This document shows positions 13,194 to 18,473 of a stretch of 18,473 nucleotides of DNA, piece by piece. The stretch lies in assembly GCA_021203685.1 (NCBI GenBank), contig JAJQAS010000297.1, positions 1-18,473 on the forward strand, given 5' to 3'. Under the pieces are notes generated by a model that saw only the letters and a list, made by a program, of their open reading frames with translations, was not told the DNA's origin and made no database searches. Position numbers and translations under genes: made by a program. Source of the DNA: Clostridiales bacterium (GTDB taxonomy: Bacteria > Bacillota > Clostridia > Oscillospirales > Oscillospiraceae). Position 1 is the stretch's first letter, and the number at the start of each line of letters is the position of its first letter.

Positions 13194-13222
13194 ATTATAG
13201 CACTCTTTTTGGTGGAAAACAA
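13194..13222 (-). promoter_or_regulatory. SigA-type promoter of carD-ispD-ispF
   Basis: The -35 box is TTGTTT (13217-13222), the spacer is 17 bases, and the -10 box is a perfect TATAAT (13194-13199) with TGC before it as an extended -10. A second TATAAT lies at 13184-13189, ten bases downstream, and could serve as an alternative -10. The predicted start is near 13187 for the first box. Confidence 0.85.
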
Positions 13223-13235
13223 CGGCAAAACGTAC

Positions 13236-13276
13236 AAAAAAAAGAAAAGTTCCCCCTCCGAAAAGGGGGAACTTTT
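13236..13276 (-). terminator. Intrinsic terminator after ispH-S1
   Basis: On the minus strand a 12-bp perfect stem (AAAAGTTCCCCC with GGGGGAACTTTT, 8-base loop) is followed by C and eight T residues. It lies 56 bases after the stop of the IspH-S1 fusion and directly before the carD promoter. It ends the flavoprotein-cmk-plsC-ispH operon. Confidence 0.93.
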
Positions 13277-13332
13277 GCCGGAAAACCACAGTTTTACGGT
13301 TGTTTTTGTTCAAAACAGACGGGGTGACGGAA

Positions 13333-15261
13333 TCAGTCCTCGTCGTACTCCTCGCGCAGGACGGCGCGGCGGGACAGGGAGACCTTCTTGGCTTCCATGT
13401 TGATGTCGGTGATCTTGACCTCGACGGTCTGGCCCTCGGCCAGCTCGTCCTCGGGCTTCTCCACCCGGTGGTCGGCGATCTGGGAGATGTGGATCAGGCC
13501 GTCCACGCCGGGAACGATCTCAGCGAAGGCGCCAAAGCTCATCAGCTTGACGATCTTGACCTCGGCGTTGTCGCCGATGGCGTACTGGCTGACGAAGTTC
13601 TCCCAGGGGGAGACGCTGCGGTCCTTCATACCCAGAGAGATCTTCTTCTTGTCGGGGTCGTACTTGATGACGTAAACGTCCACCACGTCGCCCACAGAGA
13701 CGGCCTCGGAGGGGTGCTTGATGCGGCTCCAGGACAGCTCGGAGATGTGGACCATGCCGTCCACGCCGCCGATGTCCACGAACGCGCCGTAAGAGGTCAG
13801 GCTCTTGACGGTGCCCTCATAGTGCTTATCCACCTCGATGTTGTCCCAGATGGCCTGGGCCTTGGCGGCGCGCTCTGCGGCGGCCACGGCGCGGATGGAA
13901 CCCACCACGCGGCGGCGGGAGCGGTTGACCTCGGTGATCTGCATCCGGGCGGTGGTGCCCACCAGGACGTCCATCGGCTCGTTGCGGCGCAGGCCGGTCT
14001 GGGAAGCGGGAACGAAAACGCGGATGCCGTTGACGTTGGCGACCACGCCGCCCTTGTTCTCCTCGCGGATATAGCCTTCGACGATGGTGCCGTTCTCACG
14101 GGCTTCCTCGATCATCTCCCAGTTCTTGGCCGCGTCCAGACGCTTCTTGGACAGGGTGACGATGCCGTCCTGGTCGTTGATGCGGGTGACCTGGGTCTCG
14201 ATCTCGTCGCCGACCTTGACCAGATCCTCCACCTTGACAGAGGGGTCGTCAGACAGCTCGCTCAGCGGAATGTAGCCGGTGTGCTTTGTGCCCAGCTCGA
14301 CCTGGATCTCGGTCGGAGTGATGTTCACAACGGTACCTGTGACCTTGTCCCCTGTATTTAAAGTTTTGATCGATTTCTCCAGCATTTCGGCGAAAGATTC
14401 CTCGATCTCCATTTTTTCTTCGCTCATAGTGTAAAAAACCTCCTTTATTATCCACCCGGGCGTAGACGCGCCCGCAGTGATTCCAACAGACGCTGCGCAC
14501 TTAATCGCATCCAATGGCAGCTCTGACGCCTGTTCGATCCAATAAACATGACTGCAATGCTGCTGACAAAGTTCGGCCAGGTGACGGGTGTTGGCGCTCT
14601 TCCGGTCGCCAATGACCACCATGACCTCGCACTGTCGGGCCAAAAACTCTGCTTCTGACTGGCGCTGATACGTAGCATTACATATTGTATCAAATGTTTC
14701 CGCGTTTGTACAGAGTTTTTTTGCAATTTCCACAGCTTTTTTCCAAACTTCTCTGGTGGACGTTGTCTGAGAGACAAGTGTCAGCGGTACGCTGTCACCC
14801 CCCGGCTGAGAGGTGATCCAGCGCTCCAATTCCTCCCCGGATTCCACCACAACGGCGTTTTTGCACCACCCGGCGGTGGCTGTGACCTCCGCATGGCCCC
14901 GCTTGCCCACGATGACGGGGACCCGTCCCCGCTCCTCCGCCTGGGCCACCAGCTTGTGGATGCGCGCCACGCTGGGGCAGGTGGCGTCCACCACCCGGAG
15001 GCCCCGGGCCTCCAGCGCCTCAAAGACGGCGCGGCTCTCCCCGTGGGAGCGCACCACTACCGCCGCCCCCTCGGGAATGTCGCCGGGGTCGGTGACGCAG
15101 ACCATGCCCTCCTGGGCAAAGTGCTCCACCACATGGTCGTTGTGGACCAGGTGGCCCAGCATGGCGCAGGGCTGGCCCTCGGCGGCGGTCTGCTCCGCCA
15201 GCTCCACCGCCCGGCGGACGCCGTAGCAGAAGCCGGCGGTTTTGGCTAAGGTAACGGTCAT
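13333..15261 (-). CDS. ispH: IspH-ribosomal protein S1 fusion (HMBPP reductase / S1)
   Basis: A 642-residue fusion. Residues 1-278 are 4-hydroxy-3-methylbut-2-enyl diphosphate reductase, the last MEP pathway step, which makes IPP and DMAPP with a [4Fe-4S] cluster. Cluster cysteines C12, C95 and C194, histidines H40, H73 and H123, and E125 are present. Residues 279-642 carry four S1 RNA-binding domains (about 301-374, 389-458, 478-548, 561-632), like bacterial ribosomal protein S1 of the short Firmicute type. The frame is unbroken across the junction. Such fusions are known in Clostridia. The ATG at 15261 overlaps the plsC stop as ATGA; a longer open frame to 15750 is shadow of plsC. A possible internal start for S1 alone lies at 14427. 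It ends at a strong terminator. Coupling of translation and isoprenoid supply is only speculation. Confidence 0.95.
   Translation of the reverse strand: MTVTLAKTAGFCYGVRRAVELAEQTAAEGQPCAMLGHLVHNDHVVEHFAQEGMVCVTDPGDIPEGAAVVVRSHGESRAVFEALEARGLRVVDATCPSVARIHKLVAQAEERGRVPVIVGKRGHAEVTATAGWCKNAVVVESGEELERWITSQPGGDSVPLTLVSQTTSTREVWKKAVEIAKKLCTNAETFDTICNATYQRQSEAEFLARQCEVMVVIGDRKSANTRHLAELCQQHCSHVYWIEQASELPLDAIKCAASVGITAGASTPGWIIKEVFYTMSEEKMEIEESFAEMLEKSIKTLNTGDKVTGTVVNITPTEIQVELGTKHTGYIPLSELSDDPSVKVEDLVKVGDEIETQVTRINDQDGIVTLSKKRLDAAKNWEMIEEARENGTIVEGYIREENKGGVVANVNGIRVFVPASQTGLRRNEPMDVLVGTTARMQITEVNRSRRRVVGSIRAVAAAERAAKAQAIWDNIEVDKHYEGTVKSLTSYGAFVDIGGVDGMVHISELSWSRIKHPSEAVSVGDVVDVYVIKYDPDKKKISLGMKDRSVSPWENFVSQYAIGDNAEVKIVKLMSFGAFAEIVPGVDGLIHISQIADHRVEKPEDELAEGQTVEVKITDINMEAKKVSLSRRAVLREEYDED
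14425..14444 (-). promoter_or_regulatory. Internal ribosome binding site and ATG at the IspH/S1 junction
   Basis: AGGAGG (14439-14444) is followed after 11 bases by an in-frame ATG (14425-14427) at residue 279, the first residue of the S1 part (M-S-E-E-K). The six bases belong to the codons for K-E-V, part of the conserved IspH C-terminus. It could give a separate 364-residue S1 protein besides the fusion. The spacing is a little long. Confidence 0.5.
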
Positions 15262-15893
15262 TTGGTCTCGGCCTCCAGGGCGTAAATGCGTTTCAGCAGG
15301 TCGTCGGCCACGGCCTCCTGCTCCTCCTTGGTGGCCCGGCGGCCTGCGGGTTTGACCACATAAGGCTCCCCGAACACCACCGTGGAGCGGTGGAACATCT
15401 TCTTGGGTCGGGTGGAGTACACCGGCACGATGGGCGCGCCGGTTTTCAGGGCCAGCATGGCCGCGCCGGTCTTGGCGCTGCCCTCCTCGCCCTCGCCCAC
15501 CCGGGTCCCCTCGGGGAACATCATCAGCTTGCAGCCGTCTTTCAGCACCCGCAGGGCTTTTTTGATGGCGGACATGTCGTTGTTGCCCCGGTCCACGGCG
15601 AAGGTGCCGATGGCGTCCAGCGCCCGGCCCATGATGGGAATTTCCAGCAGGGACTTCTTGGCCATGATGCGGATGATGTGCTTCCGGCTGGCGGCGAAGC
15701 AGATCATGGGCGGGTCGGCCAGAGAGGTGTGGTTGGGGCAGATGATGCACGGCCCCTCTGGGATGCGGTCCCGGTGCAGCACCTTAAAGGGGTAGAAAAA
15801 GTTCCAGATGGGGTAGAGGATGACGTACAAAATCCGGTAGTTCCGCTCCTCCTGCGCCCGTGTGCGCTTCTTTTTCTTCTTTTCCTCGGCCAT
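15258..15893 (-). CDS. plsC: 1-acyl-sn-glycerol-3-phosphate acyltransferase
   Basis: A 211-residue PlsC-type acyltransferase that adds the second acyl chain to lysophosphatidic acid to make phosphatidic acid at the membrane. The catalytic HX4D motif is in NHTSLAD (H55, D60) and the substrate-binding FPEGTR is at 126-131. A very basic N-terminus (K-K-K-K-K-R) is followed by one hydrophobic segment (about 20-36) that could anchor it. The ATG at 15893 comes 4 bases after the cmk stop, with GAGAGG upstream; its stop overlaps the ispH start. It lies in the flavoprotein-cmk-plsC-ispH/S1 operon, a common clostridial order. Acyl donor (acyl-ACP or other) cannot be told from the sequence. Confidence 0.93.
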   Translation of the reverse strand: MAEEKKKKKRTRAQEERNYRILYVILYPIWNFFYPFKVLHRDRIPEGPCIICPNHTSLADPPMICFAASRKHIIRIMAKKSLLEIPIMGRALDAIGTFAVDRGNNDMSAIKKALRVLKDGCKLMMFPEGTRVGEGEEGSAKTGAAMLALKTGAPIVPVYSTRPKKMFHRSTVVFGEPYVVKPAGRRATKEEQEAVADDLLKRIYALEAETK

Positions 15894-15897
15894 AGGC

Positions 15898-16572
15898 TCA
15901 CATCCTCTCTCGAATGGCGTTCAGCAAGAGCTGGAGGCTCTCGTCCAGATTATAATTCGTCGTGTCCACCAGCGCCGCGTCCTCCGCCTGGCGGAGAGGG
16001 GCGATGGGGCGGTTTTTGTCGTTCTCGTCCCGGAGGATGACGTCCGCCAGCACTTCCTCATAGGTGACGGCGCTGCCTTTGGCTTGCAGCTCCTTCCAGC
16101 GGCGCTCGGCTCTGGCCTCCGGCGTGGCGGTCAGGAACAGCTTGACCTCCGCCTGGGGCAGCACCACAGTGCCGATGTCCCGCCCGTCCATGACGACGCT
16201 GTGTTTTCTTGCCAAATCCCGCTGCAAGTCCAGCAGGAAGGCCCGGACAGCGGGGATGGCCGACACCGCCGAGGTGTAGAGGGACAGCTCCGGCTGACGA
16301 ATTTCCTCCGTCACGTCCTCGCCGTTCAGCAGCATGTGCTGCAAGCCGTCCTCGCCATAAAACAGCTCCGGCCGGATCTCCGGCAGGCGGGCGGCAATGG
16401 CTTCGCCGTCGCTGCGGTCGATGCCCATCCGGTAGCAGTACAGGGCCACCGTCCGATAAATCGCCCCGGTGTCCACATACAAAAAGCCCAGCTCCGCGGC
16501 CACCTTCCGGGCCAGGGTGCTTTTCCCCGCCCCGCTGGGGCCGTCAATGGCTACGCTGATCGGTTTTTCCAT
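15898..16572 (-). CDS. cmk: Cytidylate kinase
   Basis: A 224-residue cytosolic enzyme that phosphorylates CMP and dCMP with ATP. The P-loop GPSGAGKS is at 11-18, DTGAIYR at 34-40, and the CMP-binding DGRDIGTVV at 129-137. The C-terminal part has RDENDKNRP and the conserved DTTNYNLDE segment. Length is normal. The ATG has AGGAG 10 bases upstream and lies inside the end of the flavoprotein gene, with a 29-base overlap. It recycles CMP, including CMP released by IspF and by phospholipid synthesis. All key residues are intact. Confidence 0.97.
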   Translation of the reverse strand: MEKPISVAIDGPSGAGKSTLARKVAAELGFLYVDTGAIYRTVALYCYRMGIDRSDGEAIAARLPEIRPELFYGEDGLQHMLLNGEDVTEEIRQPELSLYTSAVSAIPAVRAFLLDLQRDLARKHSVVMDGRDIGTVVLPQAEVKLFLTATPEARAERRWKELQAKGSAVTYEEVLADVILRDENDKNRPIAPLRQAEDAALVDTTNYNLDESLQLLLNAIRERM

Positions 16573-17821
16573 CGTTATCGTTCTCCTTTGTCGCTTCCGC
16601 CGCCGCGCGGCCCGCCGCCGCGCCGGTGGCCCAGGCCGCCTGTAGGTTGAAGCCGCCGGTGTAACCGTCGATGTCCAGCACCTCCCCGGCGAAGTACAAG
16701 CCGGGGCACTTTTTGGAGGCCATGGTGGCGGGGTTCACCTCGCCCAGCTTGACGCCTCCGGCGGTGACGATGGCCTCCGCCACGGGCCGGGTGCCGGTGA
16801 GCTCCAGCCGGAAGGCTTTCAGCTCCTCCACCAGCCGCCGCCGCTGGCCTTTGGTCACGTCATGTACCTTGGTCTCCGGCGGGATGTCCGTCCGCCGCAG
16901 CATCACCGGGATCATCAGCCGGGGCAGCAGGCCCCCCAATACGTTTTGTACGTCCCGGTTGGGGTTCTGGCCGAAGTCCCGCAAAATGCGCTCGTCCAGC
17001 TGCTTTTCCGACAGGGCGGGTTTCAGGTCTATTATAGCAGAGTATTTGTCTTTGTCAAAGCCCTGTAAACAGGCGCTGGCGGACAGCACCAGCGGCCCGG
17101 AGAGGCCGAAGTGGGTGAAGAGCAACTCGCCGAAGCCCTCGTAGACCGTCTTTTTCTTCTGGTTTTTGACCTTTAACGTCACGTTGCGGAGGGAAAGCCC
17201 CTGCATCTGTTGGCAGTCCTCCCCCGCCGTCACCAGCGGCACCAGCGAGGCGCGGGCGGGAACCAGCGTATGGCCCACGGACTGGGCCAGGGCGTAGCCG
17301 TCCCCGGTGGAGCCAGTGGCAGGGTAGGATACGCCGCCGGTGGCGACGATGACCGCGTCCCCCCGGAGGGTGCGTCCGTCCTCCAGCATTACGCCGGAGG
17401 CTCCGTCCTCCCCTTGCAGCAGCGCCGTCACCCGCCCGGTGACGGTTTTCACCCCCAGGCGGCGCAGCTCGTAAAACAGCGCGTCGATGATATCAGCCGC
17501 CCGGTCGGAGACGGGGAACACCCGGTTCCCCCGCTCTACTTTCAGCGGCACGCCCAGCCCCTCAAAAAACGCCTGCGCGTCCTCCGGGGAAAAGCGGCTC
17601 AGGGCACTGTGGAGGAACCGCCCGCCCCGGGGGTAGTTTTGCAGGGCAGTCTCCACCGGGCAGCGGTTGGTCAGGTTGCACCGGCCCTTGCCGGTGATGT
17701 AGAGCTTGCGCCCCACCTTTTCGTTCCGCTCGATGAGCGTCACGGCGGCGCCCGCCCGGGCCGCAGTGATGGCGGACATCATTCCGGCGGCTCCGCCGCC
17801 GATGACTAATACGGTATGCAA
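16544..17821 (-). CDS. NAD(P)/FAD-dependent oxidoreductase (HI0933/YhiN family)
   Basis: A 425-residue flavoprotein of the HI0933/YhiN family; the physiological substrate is unknown. The N-terminal FAD-binding VLVIGGGAAGMM has its glycines at 8-13, followed by the acidic end of strand 2 (E31). The family block GRKLYITGKGRCNLTN is at 37-52. A second FAD motif occurs near the C-terminus: CPGLYFAGEVLDIDGYTGGFN in outline (YFAGE, then DGYTGGFNLQ). The TTG start at 17821 was chosen because GAGGGGG lies about 6 bases upstream and the N-terminus then fits the family. An ATG at 17836 has no ribosome binding site and follows the terminator hairpin directly. It overlaps cmk by 29 bases and leads the operon. 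A terminator hairpin at 17837-17873 precedes it. Confidence 0.9.
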   Translation of the reverse strand: MHTVLVIGGGAAGMMSAITAARAGAAVTLIERNEKVGRKLYITGKGRCNLTNRCPVETALQNYPRGGRFLHSALSRFSPEDAQAFFEGLGVPLKVERGNRVFPVSDRAADIIDALFYELRRLGVKTVTGRVTALLQGEDGASGVMLEDGRTLRGDAVIVATGGVSYPATGSTGDGYALAQSVGHTLVPARASLVPLVTAGEDCQQMQGLSLRNVTLKVKNQKKKTVYEGFGELLFTHFGLSGPLVLSASACLQGFDKDKYSAIIDLKPALSEKQLDERILRDFGQNPNRDVQNVLGGLLPRLMIPVMLRRTDIPPETKVHDVTKGQRRRLVEELKAFRLELTGTRPVAEAIVTAGGVKLGEVNPATMASKKCPGLYFAGEVLDIDGYTGGFNLQAAWATGAAAGRAAAEATKENDNDGKTDQRSH

Positions 17822-17838
17822 ACAGTTCCCCCTCATAC

Positions 17839-17873
17839 AAAAACGGAGCCAGTTCCCGGAAGAACTGACTCCG
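17839..17873 (-). terminator. Terminator or attenuator directly upstream of the flavoprotein start
   Basis: On the minus strand a 12-bp stem (CGGAGTCAGTTC with GAACTGGCTCCG, one G-T pair, 6-base loop) is followed by TTTTTG and then the leader of the flavoprotein gene. The T-tract ends about 17 bases before the chosen TTG start and only a few bases before its ribosome binding site. It either ends the upstream transcript or acts as an attenuator for the operon. Confidence 0.75.
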
Positions 17874-17943
17874 GCCAAAATGGTTGTAGGGACATTGACT
17901 GAAAAAATGATTCTGGCAATCTCTTTACATCAGCCGCGTGGTG

Positions 17944-18098
17944 ATAAGCTATTAGCCGTTAGCCGTTAGTCAGGCATTACCAGTCTAAAGCAAACAGCGT
18001 GATAAGAGCTGTTTGCTTTGCGCGCCGAACCTAAAGCGCAAAGCGTACCGTTAAGCACCACAAAGCTAAGAGCTAAGAGCTAAAGGCTAAAAGCTAAA
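17944..18098. repeat. Heptad inverted-repeat element G with internal alternative hairpins
   Basis: The left arm (17949-17971, TTAGCCG-type units) and right arm (18064-18098, GCTAAGA/GCTAAAG-type units) are complementary and match elements D and E, here in reverse orientation. The core holds a 12-bp perfect hairpin (17987-17998 with 18008-18019) and an 8-bp one (18016-18023 with 18036-18043) that share four bases, so both cannot form fully. It fills most of the gap between the flavoprotein and RpiR genes; the rest (17880-17943) shows no gene. Confidence 0.75.
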
Positions 18099-18099
18099 A

Positions 18100-18473
18100 T
18101 TACCTCCGGTCCGTCCGCTCGTACACGTCGTACTCCTGCCAGATCTGCTCCAAATGGCTCAGGTTGTGCTCCAGCTTCTCGGCGCGGATGCGGCTGACCG
18201 ACACGATGAGGGCTGTGACCAAACTCAGCGGGGCCACCAGGGAATCCACAAAGGAGGCCATGTCGCTCTTGGCCAGCAGGGAAACGTCTGCAATCTCCGC
18301 CAGGGGCGAAGCCTTGCTGTCGGTGATGGCGATGACGGTGGCCCCCCGGTCCTTGGCGTAGCGCATGGCCTTCACCGTCCGCTTGGAGTAGCGGGGGAAG
18401 GACAGGCCGATGAGCACGTCCCCCTCTTTGATGTGGAGAATTTGCTCGAAGGTCTCGCTCATGGCGCTGGTCT
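18100..18473 (-). CDS. MurR/RpiR family transcriptional regulator, C-terminal part (partial)
   Basis: The frame is open to the window edge, so the true start lies outside; about 124 residues are visible. They match the SIS (sugar isomerase) domain of RpiR-type regulators: GDVLIGLSFPRYSKRTVKAM, seen as LIGLSFPRYSK, then ATVIAITDSKASPLAEIADVSL in outline (VIAITDSKASPLA). This domain usually senses a phosphosugar. The N-terminal helix-turn-helix is not in the window. The end (EQIWQEYDVYERTDRR) is charged. An internal ATG at 18462 exists but has family sequence continuing upstream of it (T-S-A-M). Its ligand and targets are unknown. Element G starts directly after its stop codon. Confidence 0.88.
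   Translation of the reverse strand, partial: TSAMSETFEQILHIKEGDVLIGLSFPRYSKRTVKAMRYAKDRGATVIAITDSKASPLAEIADVSLLAKSDMASFVDSLVAPLSLVTALIVSVSRIRAEKLEHNLSHLEQIWQEYDVYERTDRR

Noticed and set aside
14400..14450. Frameshift or lost stop making ispH and S1 appear fused by sequencing error
   Set aside because: The frame is continuous and both parts keep their conserved residues. The same fusion is known in Clostridia, so an error is not needed to explain it.
15262..15750. Upstream extension of the ispH/S1 frame giving an 805-residue protein
   Set aside because: The extra part is plsC read in another frame. IspH begins properly at 15261, and the ATGA overlap with plsC supports this start.
17987..18019. 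Terminator of the RpiR-type gene
   Set aside because: The 12-bp stem is perfect, but on the minus strand it is followed by AGACTGG and not a T-tract. It is described as part of element G instead.

Overview
This is a GC-rich stretch of a Clostridia-type Firmicute. The best guess is an Oscillospiraceae gut anaerobe (Flavonifractor/Lawsonibacter-like). This is inferred from gene content and order (yicC-remA-gmk-rpoZ-priA, cdaA-cdaR, carD-ispD-ispF, cmk-plsC-ispH/S1 fusion, DUF5685 with a J-protein, DUF3343 with a cysteine desulfurase), not from a search. All 20 supported genes lie on the minus strand, so transcription runs from high to low coordinates. No rRNA, tRNA, CRISPR array, phage gene or transposase was seen.

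Layout in order of transcription. (1) 18473-18100: 3' part of a MurR/RpiR-type SIS regulator, cut by the window edge. (2) 17821-13333: a tight operon of flavoprotein, cmk, plsC and a natural ispH-ribosomal S1 fusion, closed by a strong terminator. (3) 13222-11284: a strong promoter, then carD, ispD and ispF, then a terminator. (4) 11205-9821: a DUF3343 small protein and an EF2568-type cysteine desulfurase, coupled by a GTGA overlap. (5) 9786-5496: a good promoter overlapped by a large dyad, then cdaA and cdaR (c-di-AMP synthesis and its regulator), a DUF5685 protein, a J-domain/TPR protein with a Q/Y-rich linker, and a small membrane protein. (6) 5490-2832: a strong promoter, then yicC, remA, gmk and rpoZ, then a terminator. 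(7) priA, followed by the window edge. The coaBC gene often found between rpoZ and priA is absent; that gap is filled with repeats.

The genes are mostly housekeeping: nucleotide kinases (gmk, cmk), transcription (rpoZ, carD), translation (S1), replication restart (priA), isoprenoids (ispD, ispF and ispH of the MEP pathway), phospholipid synthesis (plsC), c-di-AMP signalling (cdaAR) and sulfur mobilisation. The most unusual content is intergenic. There are seven period-7 degenerate repeat arrays, several forming large inverted-repeat elements, and three copies of a roughly 63-bp double-hairpin element that each sit near a heptad array. Other points worth checking are a dyad over the cdaA promoter, an anti-Shine-Dalgarno-like sequence at the start of the yicC leader, a Shine-Dalgarno sequence embedded in the conserved IspH C-terminus at the S1 junction, a terminator directly in front of the flavoprotein start codon, and two Asp-rich motifs in DUF5685 that recall all-alpha isoprenoid synthases.

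Several start codons were moved to match Shine-Dalgarno sequences and family N-termini (yicC, cdaA, csd, DUF3343, ispD, carD, flavoprotein, J-protein, ispH). No gene-free stretch exceeds 300 bases; the largest gaps (2615-2897, 3096-3368, 17822-18099) are described as features.
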